From contig CALBSE010000038.1 of assembly GCA_937927725.1 (NCBI GenBank), positions 1 to 49,498 of the forward strand: 49,498 bases of DNA, written 5' to 3'. The position numbers and the translations under genes were made by a program. Position 1 is the stretch's first letter. Every line of letters begins with the position of its first letter. Below, in pieces: positions 1-8,226 of this stretch. Below the pieces are notes generated by a model. It made no database searches, was not told the origin of the DNA, and worked only from the letters and a program-made list of their open reading frames with translations. Source of the stretch: an uncultured Actinomycetes bacterium (GTDB lineage Bacteria > Actinomycetota > Acidimicrobiia > Acidimicrobiales > Acidimicrobilacustridaceae).

Positions 1-28
1 GGACGCCGATGTCGTCTCGACATTTCAG

Positions 29-1591
29 ATGACCGGACAAGACGTGCCGTGGTTGCTGGCCCGTCTGGCAGAGCGTCGCCCGGATCATCCGGTTCTCGTC
101 TGGGAACCACGCAGTGGGGAAGTCCAGACATGGACCTACTCCCAGTTCTGGAACGACGTGCGCCGTCTGGCTGCTGGGCTGCAACGCAACGGTATTCAGA
201 AGGGCGACAAGGTCATCATCCACTCGGACAACAGTCCCGAAATGGTGCTGGCCTGGTATGCGTGTGCAACTGTCGGCGCTGCTGGCGTTACGACCAATAC
301 ACGTTCCGTTGCTGCTGAACTCACCTACTTCACGGATCACACGGGCGCCGTTGCCGCCATCACACAACCGCAATACGCGTCGGTAGTGGCAGCGAGCGGC
401 CCGAATCTCAAGTGGATCGCAGTCACCGCAGACAATTCCGGTGAACCTGCGACAGATGAACAGTCAGTTTCAGGACTGCTGTCGTTTGATGATCTCTTTG
501 CCGATATTGAGGAGTTCATTCCTCGTCCGGCCGAACCCATGCTTCCGGTGGGCATCATGTTCACATCGGGAACCACGTCGCGTCCGAAGGCGGTTGTGCA
601 CACCCACGCCAACACGTTGTGGGGGACACGAGTTGGCCCTGACAACATCGGCGCCGATCCTGATTCGGTGTATCTCATCTTTTTGCCGTTCTTCCATGTC
701 AACGCGCAGTCGTGGTCGATGTGGTCAATCCTTGGAGTTGGCGGCACGGTCGTGCTGCAACCGAAATTCTCTTCAAGCCGATTCTGGGAAGTTGTCGTGA
801 AGCACAACGTCTCGCACATTTCCCTGATTCCTTTTGTGTACCTCGCCGTGCAGGGGCAGCCGATTCCCGAGAACAAGCTCAAGGCAGCTGTCTTCGGTGC
901 GATCGCCCCACCGCTGGAAAACCTGATCGGTTGCCGAGTTCTCGCCGCATACGGCATGACCGAAACGGTGACTCACGCGACTCGCTCTGGTTTGTACGGA
1001 GACATCCCGCCAGGTTCGCTTGGTAAAGCAACGCCGGGATACGAAACGTTGATTGTTGATCCTGAGACGGGCGAGGTGCTCGACGACGGTCGTGTCGGCG
1101 AACTGTGGTTGCGTGGCACTCGAGGCATTCAGCTGTTTTTGGAGTACTACGACAACGACGACGCGAATGCGAAGAGCTTTACTGAGGACGGTTGGTTCAA
1201 GACCGGCGACATGGTCCGCATGGGCGATGGTGGAGCGATCTTCTACACCGAGCGCGACAAGGACATGCTGAAAGTCGGCGGCGAGAATGTGTCGTCGAAA
1301 GAGGTCGAAGATCTTTGTCGTACGGTGCCAGGAGTTGGCGACGTGGCCATCGTTGGTAGGTCGCATCCAATGCTCGATGTCGTGCCCGTCGCTTTCGTCA
1401 TCAAGGGAGCAAATGCTCCTGATGATGCCGAACTCGAGGCTGCCATCCTCGAACTTTGTAAGCAGAACCTTTCGGACTTCAAAGTTCCTCGCGCCGCGTA
1501 CTTCGTCGACGATTTTCCGCGTGCAACGTTGGAAAAGATCGCCAAGAACAAGTTGCGCGAGATCGCCGACGCAATGCCAGAACCGTTCTAG
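29..1591 (+). CDS. AMP-dependent acyl-CoA synthetase/ligase (CaiC-like)
   Basis: This ANL-superfamily ligase should activate a carboxylic acid to acyl-AMP and then acyl-CoA in the cytoplasm. Visible motifs are the ATP-binding loop TSGTTSRPKAVVHTH (about residue 179; SRPKA replaces the usual GxPKG), the adenine motif YGMTET (about 308), FKTGDM (about 390), the hinge region DKDMLKVGGENVSSKE, and a C-terminal lysine cluster EKIAKNK (about 502) where the catalytic lysine lies. The VGGENVSSKE stretch resembles crotonobetaine/carnitine-CoA ligases, but the substrate is not predictable. Length (520 aa) is normal. The ATG at 29 has no clear Shine-Dalgarno and the frame stays open to the left edge of the window (DADVVSTFQ precedes it), so the true start may lie outside. 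It is the first gene of a three-gene plus-strand operon. Confidence 0.9.
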   Translation: MTGQDVPWLLARLAERRPDHPVLVWEPRSGEVQTWTYSQFWNDVRRLAAGLQRNGIQKGDKVIIHSDNSPEMVLAWYACATVGAAGVTTNTRSVAAELTYFTDHTGAVAAITQPQYASVVAASGPNLKWIAVTADNSGEPATDEQSVSGLLSFDDLFADIEEFIPRPAEPMLPVGIMFTSGTTSRPKAVVHTHANTLWGTRVGPDNIGADPDSVYLIFLPFFHVNAQSWSMWSILGVGGTVVLQPKFSSSRFWEVVVKHNVSHISLIPFVYLAVQGQPIPENKLKAAVFGAIAPPLENLIGCRVLAAYGMTETVTHATRSGLYGDIPPGSLGKATPGYETLIVDPETGEVLDDGRVGELWLRGTRGIQLFLEYYDNDDANAKSFTEDGWFKTGDMVRMGDGGAIFYTERDKDMLKVGGENVSSKEVEDLCRTVPGVGDVAIVGRSHPMLDVVPVAFVIKGANAPDDAELEAAILELCKQNLSDFKVPRAAYFVDDFPRATLEKIAKNKLREIADAMPEPF

Positions 1592-1600
1592 GGGGACATC

Positions 1601-2722
1601 ATGTCGCTGACGTCATTCGATGAATATCCGATTCACCAAGTTCCAAAGCCGATTGCGCTTTCGGGGACGACTGATCGCAATGCCTATGGCCGGTATTGGT
1701 TTGGGGCAACACATCGCGACGGTGAGTTTCAGATTGAGATCGCCTTTGGTCGTTATAACAACCTCCAGGTTCAGGACACATCAGTATCGATCTCGCGAAA
1801 TGGACAACAACATGCTTTTCACGCGTCGCGTCGAGCATCGGAGGATCCAACGGAACTTACGGTTGGTCCGGCGAAGCTCGAAATAATCGAACCGTTCCGC
1901 CAACTTCGCTACTCGGTTGCACCGAACGAAACCGGAATCACCTGCGATATGCGCTGGCGTTCTCGCGTCGGGGCACTGCTTGAGGATCACACGGTGATGA
2001 CCGACGGTCCTCACACAATTCTCGACATGGCCCGTTACATGCAGTTCGGAACGTGGGAAGGCTTCGTTGACGTCGATGGCGATCGCACAGAGTTCACCCA
2101 CGAAGAAGTTGTCGGTATTCGTGACCGATCGTGGGGCGTTCGTCCCGTTGGGGCTGCCGCTCCGGGAAAGCCCTCAAGCGGTCCGCCTAATGCGTGGCTT
2201 TGGTCGCCGATTCACTTCGAAGATGAATGCGTCGTCGCCGGTTGGTTCCAGAATCCCGGAGGAGCGTTTTGGCGCCCCGACGGCCACCGCATTGCTGAGA
2301 TTTCGCCTGTTCCGGCCAGTGTCACTCTCGACGACGCATCCGTTCGACGATTCGACCCCGTCGGCCAGCGGTTGCAGTTCCAGTCAGGAACTCGATGGGT
2401 GACCCATGCCGAAATCGATCTCTTGGGTGAAGGTGGGGAGCAAATCGTTCTCGAACTCGAGCCGTTATCACGGTTTGATATGCGTGCACTCGGCTACATG
2501 AATCCTGATTGGGGTCATGGCTTGTGGCACGGCGAGCTGGAACTTGGTCGCGAGGATTGGAACTTCGACGAGGTGAGTCCGCAAGATCCAACGCATCAGC
2601 ATGTTCATCACGTTGTGCGCGCTCGTATGGGTGACAAGGTCGGGATCGGTATCTTCGAGCAAATCATCTTTGGGCCGCACACGCAGTTTGGATTCAACGA
2701 CATTCTTGATGGCGCACCCTGA
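1601..2722 (+). CDS. Uncharacterised protein, DUF7064/7065-like (AttH/CrtC-type fold suspected)
   Basis: This 373-residue cytoplasmic protein has no signal peptide or membrane segment. The sequence is rich in aromatic and acidic residues, with an early HRDGEFQIEIAFGRYNN segment and a central IRDRSWGVRPVG motif. That motif resembles actinobacterial proteins of the DUF7064/DUF7065 type, thought to share a lipocalin-like fold with AttH and carotenoid hydratase CrtC. This assignment is from memory of the family's appearance and is only moderately certain. The gene starts 9 bp after the acyl-CoA ligase, with GGGG upstream of ATG 1601, and abuts the next gene with no spacer, so all three are likely co-transcribed. 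Such genes often accompany steroid or lipid catabolism genes in actinobacteria, so a role in handling a hydrophobic substrate is inferred. Confidence 0.75.
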   Translation: MSLTSFDEYPIHQVPKPIALSGTTDRNAYGRYWFGATHRDGEFQIEIAFGRYNNLQVQDTSVSISRNGQQHAFHASRRASEDPTELTVGPAKLEIIEPFRQLRYSVAPNETGITCDMRWRSRVGALLEDHTVMTDGPHTILDMARYMQFGTWEGFVDVDGDRTEFTHEEVVGIRDRSWGVRPVGAAAPGKPSSGPPNAWLWSPIHFEDECVVAGWFQNPGGAFWRPDGHRIAEISPVPASVTLDDASVRRFDPVGQRLQFQSGTRWVTHAEIDLLGEGGEQIVLELEPLSRFDMRALGYMNPDWGHGLWHGELELGREDWNFDEVSPQDPTHQHVHHVVRARMGDKVGIGIFEQIIFGPHTQFGFNDILDGAP

Positions 2723-3109
2723 ATGAGCGCTGAGGGCGTGTCTCTTGTCGGCGTTTATGACGCTGACGGAACGTTCGCCGGCGAGGTTCGGTATTGGCTT
2801 GGGGCCCGAATCGGTCGGGCCCACTGTTCGCTCTGTGAAATCACTCACGGACTCTTCCGAGAAAAACCCGAGTGGCGAAAATGTCGCGATTCAATGAACG
2901 TAGAGTTCGTAACGTTTCATCGCAACGACGCACCGCGTGATGTGCTTGATGTCTGCGACCATCAACTTCCGGCAGTCGTGGCGCGAACGGTCAATGGTGT
3001 TGTCGTGGTTCTCGGGCCAGGTGATCTCGAGGCCCTCGGCGGTGACGTTCCGAGTTTTCACGATGCCTTGATCGCCGCATGCAACGAACGAGGAATCGCT
3101 CTCGATTGA
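2723..3109 (+). CDS. Conserved hypothetical protein with CSLCEITHG motif
   Basis: This 128-residue soluble protein is not one I can place in a named family. Its ATG (2723) follows directly on the stop codon of the preceding gene (TGA 2720-2722), indicating translational coupling. It opens with VSLVGVYDADGTFAGEV, then has the motif AHCSLCEITHG (about residues 32-42). A later DVCDHQLPAVVART segment and the sequence VVLGPGDLEAL follow. Two cysteines spaced CxxC with a nearby histidine could bind a metal or form a redox pair, but this is only a possibility. No membrane segment is visible. It is probably the last gene of the acyl-CoA ligase operon and faces the convergent minus-strand gene 12 bp away. 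Confidence 0.7.
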   Translation: MSAEGVSLVGVYDADGTFAGEVRYWLGARIGRAHCSLCEITHGLFREKPEWRKCRDSMNVEFVTFHRNDAPRDVLDVCDHQLPAVVARTVNGVVVVLGPGDLEALGGDVPSFHDALIAACNERGIALD

Positions 3110-3121
3110 CGACTGGTCGAA

Positions 3122-3574
3122 TCACGTTTTCAGAAATGCAACCAACATGAAGAGAGCGATTGCCGCTCGGCCTGTCCATGCTGCGGTTCGAAACCAATTC
3201 GTCGTGATGAGTCGATCCAGTAAATGGGCATTTGGTCCGGCCTCAAGGCGACCATGGGCAGGGGCACTTACGAATGCAGTGACGCCAATGGCGATTGCTT
3301 CGAGAACGCCGCCAAGCCAGGTCGACCAGAGCGGGATTCCCGCTGGTCGAAAGAAAAACACCGCCAGAACGCAGACGCCTTCAATGGCCATAAGTGGACC
3401 AACAACAAATAAAATTAGGCGGGTGTGCTGCTGCTCGTAAGACACGAATGCTTGGTCAGGAATCGCGCGCATCAGCGGGTAGTGAACGAGTTGGATCGTC
3501 CAGATCACGCCAAACATCCCGACCGACCCGACTGCTTGTGCGAGAAGTACGGCCGTCGCAAGATTTCCGCTCAT
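3122..3574 (-). CDS. Integral membrane protein, about four transmembrane segments
   Basis: This 150-residue hydrophobic protein has transmembrane stretches near residues 5-27 (LAQAVGSVGMFGVIWTIQL), 52-75 (LILFVVGPLMAIEGVCVLAV), 83-102 and 128-147. I do not recognise a family with a known function. The pattern of an HYPLMRAIP segment after the first helix recurs in small actinobacterial membrane proteins of unknown role. Its ATG (3572-3574) overlaps the stop of the upstream phosphodiesterase gene as ATGA, so translation of the two is coupled. The gene is read toward the convergent operon ending at 3109. Confidence 0.75.
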   Translation of the reverse strand: MSGNLATAVLLAQAVGSVGMFGVIWTIQLVHYPLMRAIPDQAFVSYEQQHTRLILFVVGPLMAIEGVCVLAVFFFRPAGIPLWSTWLGGVLEAIAIGVTAFVSAPAHGRLEAGPNAHLLDRLITTNWFRTAAWTGRAAIALFMLVAFLKT

Positions 3575-4413
3575 AGCTGCACCTCAGCAAGCACTGCATA
3601 GTGGTCAGAGGGTTGAACGCCATTTATTGCTTCGACACCAGCGAGTACGCAGGATTGAAACGATCCGCAGTTCCGGCGGCGGGGAAAGGTTGTCGTGATG
3701 TAATCGAGTCGTCGGTTGGGATGCACAGCTCGGCGGGGCACGAGAGGGTTGGCTGAGGACCATGTGTCGCCACGTTCAACGTTTCCGCAAGCCTCCCACG
3801 CGTCGACGACAACGAAGCCCGGTGTGAATGGTGTTGATGCGCCGGTAGCTCGACGGAGTTCGTCTGACCACGGAACGGCGTTGAAGTCGCCTGCGATAAC
3901 TGCAGGTAATGAATCGCGCCGCATTTCGGGCGAACCGAGTGCATCCGAAACTTCTGCAAGGAGATGCGACATCTGTGCTGACCGAGTGAGTGTTCGATCG
4001 AGTCCGTGTTCAAGGTGCGTGCCTGCGGCGATGAAAGACCCGCCTTCTGAATCTGGTCGCTCGACCGAAATGAGAAGGACATGCCTCCAGGTCGGGATTC
4101 CATTTTCATCATTGAGCGGAACAGCACGGAGAACTCGACTCGGCCAGTGGGTCAGGACGGCGTTGACTACCCAATAGGGGGCTTGCGGATATTTTTCAAA
4201 CCCCGCGAGTTCCGCTGCGGTAACGGCGAAGAGCCCGAGTTCTTCGGCGAGAACCTGTGCTTGGGTTGCTCCATTTGGTTCAACCCACGACTCTTGAAGC
4301 ATCACAACGTCGGGTGCCGAGTCGGCGAGGACCTTTGCAATGGCGTGATGACGGTCTTCCCATTTCCCTACTCGGCCTTGGAGATTCCATGTCATTACTC
4401 GCACGGTGTGCAT
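3571..4413 (-). CDS. Endonuclease/exonuclease/phosphatase (EEP) family protein
   Basis: This is a metal-dependent phosphodiesterase of the EEP fold, related to DNase I, exonuclease III and inositol phosphatases. Characteristic motifs run in order: MTWNLQGRVG near the N-terminus, VVMLQESW (metal-ligand Glu), GDFNAVPWS in the middle, and SDHYAVLAEV at the end (catalytic Asp-His). I place the start at ATG 4413, giving 280 aa beginning MHTVRVMTWN. A longer reading to 4494 would add 27 non-conserved residues and run into the divergent SDR gene. No signal peptide is seen, so it is probably cytoplasmic. The substrate (nucleic acid, phospholipid or nucleotide) cannot be told. Its stop overlaps the start of the membrane protein gene downstream. 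Confidence 0.85.
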   Translation of the reverse strand: MHTVRVMTWNLQGRVGKWEDRHHAIAKVLADSAPDVVMLQESWVEPNGATQAQVLAEELGLFAVTAAELAGFEKYPQAPYWVVNAVLTHWPSRVLRAVPLNDENGIPTWRHVLLISVERPDSEGGSFIAAGTHLEHGLDRTLTRSAQMSHLLAEVSDALGSPEMRRDSLPAVIAGDFNAVPWSDELRRATGASTPFTPGFVVVDAWEACGNVERGDTWSSANPLVPRRAVHPNRRLDYITTTFPRRRNCGSFQSCVLAGVEAINGVQPSDHYAVLAEVQL

Positions 4414-4480
4414 CCTGCCCGAGGAACGCGTCGCGTGTGTTGTTGAAGCGAGAGATGCCAGCTCATGGCAGGATTCGCCC

Positions 4481-5338
4481 ATGACAGAGTTCAACTATCC
4501 GCAACCTGCCCCCATCAACGATTGGAACCGACTTCTTGACGGTCGCGTCGCTGTCGTCACCGGTGGCGGAACCGGCATCGGCGGTTCGATTTCGCGGCTG
4601 TTTGCCCAGCACGGGGCCATCGTCGAGATCATCGACATCGATCCAACGGTTGCGAATGAGGCAGTTGCCGAGATCGAAGCTGCGGGAGGTTCTGCGCGTG
4701 CGCACGTTGCCGACTGTCGCGATTGGGAACAGTTGCAAGGTGTTGCCGGAACGATTCTGGGCGATCACCCACATGTTCAAGTTCTGGTGAACAACGTCGG
4801 CGATTACCGGCCGCTCGAACGCTTTCGGAAGTCATCGCCTGATTCATGGAAAGCGATGTACGACATCAATTTCTTCGCAATGGTCGCTTCAACGAAGTGC
4901 TTCATCGAATCGATGATCGCTGGCGGTAGTGGATCGATCGTCAATGTGCATTCTGTCGAGGGAATGCGCGGCTACCCCGGTGATCCCATTTACGGTGCGA
5001 TGAAGGCTGCGAGTGCAAAGTTCAGTACCGACTTGGCGCTCTCTATGGGTCGCAACGGAATCCGCGTCAACGGCATCGGGCCGGATCTCACCCAAACACC
5101 GCAGGTCGACTACGTCTCGACGTCAGTGGGCTATGAGCACCTCTGGGAGTCGTGGGCCCCGGTGGGTCGCCTGGGCTGGCCAGAGGATCAGGCTCGAGTC
5201 GCGCTCTTTTTGGCCTCGGATTTGTCGGCCTACGTGACGGGTCACAACATCCCGGTGGACGGCGGAACGAAGGCGGGAGCGGGCTGGTTTTATTCGCCGG
5301 CCGAAGAGCGTTTCACCAACCGCCCCAGGGGTCTCTGA
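4481..5338 (+). CDS. Short-chain dehydrogenase/reductase (SDR)
   Basis: This classical SDR should oxidise an alcohol or reduce a carbonyl with NAD(P). The Rossmann motif TGGGTGIGG lies near residue 24, an NNVGDY variant of the NNAG motif is in the middle, the catalytic serine lies in NVHSVEG, and the active-site YGAMK supplies Tyr and Lys. The acidic residue after beta-strand 2 (IIDIDP) favours NAD over NADP by the usual rule. I chose ATG 4481 (MTEFNYPQP, 285 aa) because the longer reading from 4406 would overlap the divergent EEP gene. The gene is followed 137 bp later by the amidohydrolase in the same direction, so the two could act in one degradative pathway. Confidence 0.88.
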   Translation: MTEFNYPQPAPINDWNRLLDGRVAVVTGGGTGIGGSISRLFAQHGAIVEIIDIDPTVANEAVAEIEAAGGSARAHVADCRDWEQLQGVAGTILGDHPHVQVLVNNVGDYRPLERFRKSSPDSWKAMYDINFFAMVASTKCFIESMIAGGSGSIVNVHSVEGMRGYPGDPIYGAMKAASAKFSTDLALSMGRNGIRVNGIGPDLTQTPQVDYVSTSVGYEHLWESWAPVGRLGWPEDQARVALFLASDLSAYVTGHNIPVDGGTKAGAGWFYSPAEERFTNRPRGL

Positions 5339-5465
5339 CCCGGTTTGGTTTCTTTGGGGGAGTAGGGGCGCCCAACCCGACGTCGACCTCTTGCACCACC
5401 TATGATTCAGTCAACAGAACGCGCCCCTCGGCGTCCAACGTGTCCGACCAGGGCACACACATGAC

Positions 5466-5470
5466 AGGAG
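5466..5470 (+). promoter_or_regulatory. Shine-Dalgarno deciding the amidohydrolase start
   Basis: AGGAG lies five bases before ATG 5476 and selects it over the in-frame ATG at 5461, which has no such site. Confidence 0.65.
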
Positions 5471-5475
5471 ACACC

Positions 5476-6705
5476 ATGCTCGGACCGGATGATCACTACA
5501 TCATCATTTCCGCCGACACCCATGCAGGTGGAAGCCACGTTCAGTACCGCGAGTTCCTCGACCCCAAGTATCGCGATGACTTCGACGCATGGCGCGAGAA
5601 GTACAAGAACCCATTCAAGGATCTGAAGGACACCGATCTTCGTATCCGCAACTGGGACGACGACCGTCGCGACGGCGACATGTTTGCCGACGGAACAATT
5701 GCCGAGGTCATCTACCCGAACACCGTTCCACCGTTCTTCCCGAACTTCGTCCTCTTCGCTCAGCCACCAACGCCTGACGAGTACGAACACCGTCACGCAG
5801 GTGTGCAGGCCCACAACCGCTGGCTTGCTGATTACGTCAGCCGCGCTCCTGAGCGTCGCGCTGGTATTGGTCAGATCTTCCTGAATGACGTCGACGACGC
5901 GATCGCTGATGCCATTTGGTGCAAGGAGAACGGTCTTCGTGGCGGCGTGCTCATCGGCGCTGTTCCTCCGACCGCCGATTGGATCAAGCCGCTCTATCAC
6001 CCCGATTACGACGAACTCTGGGCAGCGTGCGCCGAAAACAACATCCCGGTCAACGCTCACAGTGGCACCGGTGGACCGAAGTACTCCCCAGCTCCGGCCA
6101 TGCCGCTCGTTCACTTCATCGAGATCCCGTACTACTCACAGCGTCCGCTTGTGCACATGATTCTTGCTGGCGTGTTTGAGCGTCACCCCAAGCTCAAGTT
6201 CGCACTTACCGAAACTGGTTGTGCCTGGATCCCGCCGTTGCTCGACTCGATGGACAGCCTCCTTGCCGGTATGCGTGGCAACAAGGTTGGCGAAATGCGT
6301 TTCGAAGGCGAAACCGTTCCTCCTCGTTCCGCATCTGAGTACTTCGCGCAGAGCTGCTTTGTTGGCATCAGTCAACCGACGCCTGCAGACATCACCGCTG
6401 GTATTGAGATCCTCGGCATCGACAAGATGATGTGGGGTAACGATTACCCGCACGAAGAGGGAACACATCCGTTCACTCGTGAACATCTTCGTCAGGTGCT
6501 CGGACATCTTGAGCCGACTCAAATCCAGCAGATTCTCGCTGGCAACGCGGCGGAGTTCTACAACTTCGACCTTGCTGCGCTTCAGCCGTATGCCGACAAG
6601 TACGGCCCCACGGTTGCCGAGATTGCTGAACCGCTTACGTCGCTTCCTGAAGGTGCAAACCAGGCGCTTGAGCGTTCGGCTGCGCAGCTTTCGAAGGCTG
6701 GATGA
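5476..6705 (+). CDS. Amidohydrolase-2 family metal-dependent hydrolase
   Basis: The 409-residue product belongs to the amidohydrolase-2 group, which includes ACMSD-like decarboxylases and hydrolases. The N-terminal metal site reads ISADTHAGG instead of the common DxHxH. Later signature segments are VNAHSGTG (about residue 193), LTETGCAWIPPLLDSMD and MMWGNDYPHEEGTHP (the conserved Asp). Actinobacterial paralogues of this type occur in aromatic, steroid and terpenoid degradation clusters. The longer frame from 5152 is only a read-through upstream of the real start. The gene ends just before a strong terminator. Together with the SDR upstream it probably acts on a ring-cleaved or carboxylated intermediate; this is inference. 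Confidence 0.87.
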   Translation: MLGPDDHYIIISADTHAGGSHVQYREFLDPKYRDDFDAWREKYKNPFKDLKDTDLRIRNWDDDRRDGDMFADGTIAEVIYPNTVPPFFPNFVLFAQPPTPDEYEHRHAGVQAHNRWLADYVSRAPERRAGIGQIFLNDVDDAIADAIWCKENGLRGGVLIGAVPPTADWIKPLYHPDYDELWAACAENNIPVNAHSGTGGPKYSPAPAMPLVHFIEIPYYSQRPLVHMILAGVFERHPKLKFALTETGCAWIPPLLDSMDSLLAGMRGNKVGEMRFEGETVPPRSASEYFAQSCFVGISQPTPADITAGIEILGIDKMMWGNDYPHEEGTHPFTREHLRQVLGHLEPTQIQQILAGNAAEFYNFDLAALQPYADKYGPTVAEIAEPLTSLPEGANQALERSAAQLSKAG

Positions 6706-6748
6706 TGGAGTTGCGTTGAACCTCTGGGTTCAACTGAGCGTGGTACGT

Positions 6749-6780
6749 AAGAAGGCCCCGGATTTCTCCGGGGCCTTCTT
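6749..6780. terminator. Bidirectional rho-independent terminator
   Basis: A perfect 13-bp inverted repeat (6749-6761 with 6768-6780; core GGCCCCGG) encloses a 6-base loop. AA flanks one arm and TT the other, so it can work in both directions. It lies between the convergent amidohydrolase (plus) and lipoprotein (minus) genes. Confidence 0.88.
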
Positions 6781-6813
6781 CGTTCTCGGTTGCAGTGTGA
6801 ACTGCGTTACGAA

Positions 6814-7323
6814 TTAGTTCTGGTTCGAGTTCTGCTGATCTTGGTTGTCGTTATCGCCGCAATCGTCGTTCTTGGGCTTTGACGGCCACGTGCAAACGTC
6901 GACATACGTCGTGCCGTTGCCGCCTCCTGCGGAAACAACGAGGTACTCAGAACCCTTGGTCGCTGTAAGTCCACTACCGCCCCAGCGGCTACCGCCACCG
7001 CCACCGGTGCTTGTGACTGACCAACCAGCTGCTTTCGCTGCTGTCTCGTAGAGGGCAGCGATCCCGCTTCCAGCAGCTGAGGTCGTATAGCTCGTCAGTG
7101 TCCCGCCGTCGCTCAGTGACTTGGTTCCGGTCTTTGTGACTCCGGCAATGGTCGGAACGGCTGATGTCGCCGCCGTTGTACTTGATCCTCCGGCAGCTGC
7201 AGTTGTTGCAGTGGATTTTGCGGTTGTCGATGTCGACGAGTCGCTCTTCTTGCTGCTTGAGCAAGCGGTGAAAAGCAGGCCTACACAAACTGCACCCGCC
7301 GCAATGGTGAAGCGCTTCTTCAT
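6814..7323 (-). CDS. Small secreted lipoprotein of unknown function
   Basis: This 169-residue protein starts MKKRFTIAAG and has a type II signal peptide ending in the lipobox LLFTAC, so it should be lipidated at Cys21 and held on the outer face of the membrane. A Ser/Thr/Ala linker follows (residues 22-60), then a compact domain with TYTTSAAG-like and glycine-rich STGGGGGSRW segments, and an Asn/Gln/Asp tail. The start at 7323 is supported by GGGAGAA seven bases upstream; a longer frame to 7386 adds only residues overlapping the next gene. I do not recognise the globular domain. It is probably co-transcribed with the DoxX-like gene 28 bp upstream. Confidence 0.8.
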   Translation of the reverse strand: MKKRFTIAAGAVCVGLLFTACSSSKKSDSSTSTTAKSTATTAAAGGSSTTAATSAVPTIAGVTKTGTKSLSDGGTLTSYTTSAAGSGIAALYETAAKAAGWSVTSTGGGGGSRWGGSGLTATKGSEYLVVSAGGGNGTTYVDVCTWPSKPKNDDCGDNDNQDQQNSNQN

Positions 7324-7351
7324 TATTTCTCCCGTTGTAATTGTGAATTGT

Positions 7352-7702
7352 TCAGGCGAACAAGTTCGTAATGAGCGTGAGGGCACTCAAAATGAACATT
7401 GCTGCAGCCGCAAGGGTTTCGGTTCCAGAGTCGCCAAGCTTGGCGTGAGCGCGAATAGCAAGAATGAAATACGCAACCAGCCCGAGCGCCGCCAAAACTC
7501 CGATTGCACCGAAGGCCAACCCGACAAGAAGCCCAAGACCCCCGAGAATCTTGAGGAGTCCAAGCGTGCGGACAAAGTTCGGTCGGTGCCCGAGTCGATC
7601 CATGAGGTCGAGGACTTTTGGGGGCATAGTGAAGTCGAAGGCGCCGCTGGCCAGCATGACGAGAGCGGTAACCACCGAGAAGAAGACTGCTGCACTACTC
7701 AT
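7352..7702 (-). CDS. DoxX-like small membrane protein
   Basis: This 116-residue protein has four predicted membrane helices. The segment LMDRLGHRPNFVRTLG followed by LLKILGGLGLLVGL is characteristic of the DoxX_2 (DoxX-like) family. The family is membrane-embedded and often linked to redox or stress functions, but its role is unclear. I set the start at ATG 7702 (MSSAAVFF); the longer frame to 7789 would run into the divergent oxidoreductase gene and encodes non-hydrophobic residues. It lies upstream of the lipoprotein gene on the same strand, probably in one transcript. Confidence 0.82.
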   Translation of the reverse strand: MSSAAVFFSVVTALVMLASGAFDFTMPPKVLDLMDRLGHRPNFVRTLGLLKILGGLGLLVGLAFGAIGVLAALGLVAYFILAIRAHAKLGDSGTETLAAAAMFILSALTLITNLFA

Positions 7703-7787
7703 GGGGTACGACGCTATTCGTCGGTACGGGATGTGTCGGGGATCCCGTGACCCGTTCGCTTGCTCTGGGGACGGTACGTTGGTGCCC

Positions 7788-8213
7788 ATGACTGAGTACG
7801 CACCGAGCCCATGGGAACCAATCGCCGATCACGTCGAGCGTTACATCGCCACGAATGGCGAGGACGGATTCCTTTGGGAGGGTGGGGAAGTCGTCATTCT
7901 CACCACGACTGGAGCGAAGTCGGGCAAAGAGCGTCGCACCCCTCTTATCCGTGTCACAGACGGTGAGCGATATTTCTGTGTTGCTTCCATGGGTGGCGCC
8001 CCAAATAACCCGCAGTGGTTCCACAACATGGTGGCGAATCCTTCGGTGACAGTGCAGGACCGTGCCGATGTGCACAATCTGGTGGCCCGCGTCGCAACGG
8101 CAGAAGAGAAGGCCAAGTACTGGCCAATCGCCACTGCTGCTTGGCCGGCCTACGACGACTACCAGGCCGGGACCGAGCGAGATATCCCGCTGGTCATCTG
8201 CGAAAAGGCCTGA
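7788..8213 (+). CDS. DDN-family (F420-dependent type) nitroreductase/quinone reductase
   Basis: This 141-residue protein matches the deazaflavin (F420)-dependent nitroreductase family typified by mycobacterial Ddn. It carries LTTTGAKSGKERRTPL (residues 38-53) and GGAPNNPQWFHNM, both typical of the family's cofactor-binding region. Members reduce quinones or nitro compounds with F420H2, often at the membrane surface. The start is ATG 7788 (MTEYAPSPW); the frame is open further upstream but overlaps the divergent DoxX-like gene. It is followed 13 bp later by a DUF2752 gene. An F420-using enzyme fits an actinobacterial host. Confidence 0.9.
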   Translation: MTEYAPSPWEPIADHVERYIATNGEDGFLWEGGEVVILTTTGAKSGKERRTPLIRVTDGERYFCVASMGGAPNNPQWFHNMVANPSVTVQDRADVHNLVARVATAEEKAKYWPIATAAWPAYDDYQAGTERDIPLVICEKA

Positions 8214-8226
8214 CCCGGAGCCACTG

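Noticed and set aside
4413..4494. Longer N-terminus for the EEP protein.
   Set aside because: It would overlap the start of the divergent SDR gene, and the added residues are not family-like.
5401..5406. TATGAT as a -10 promoter box upstream of the amidohydrolase.
   Set aside because: No convincing -35 hexamer lies 16-18 bases upstream, and a single hexamer match is expected by chance.
5152..5475. Longer N-terminus for the amidohydrolase.
   Set aside because: It overlaps the SDR gene and the intergenic region; the ATG at 5476 has a clear AGGAG.
5407..6114. A 235-codon minus-strand frame opposite the amidohydrolase.
   Set aside because: It lies fully inside a well-supported conserved gene, has no ribosome site and no recognisable motif.
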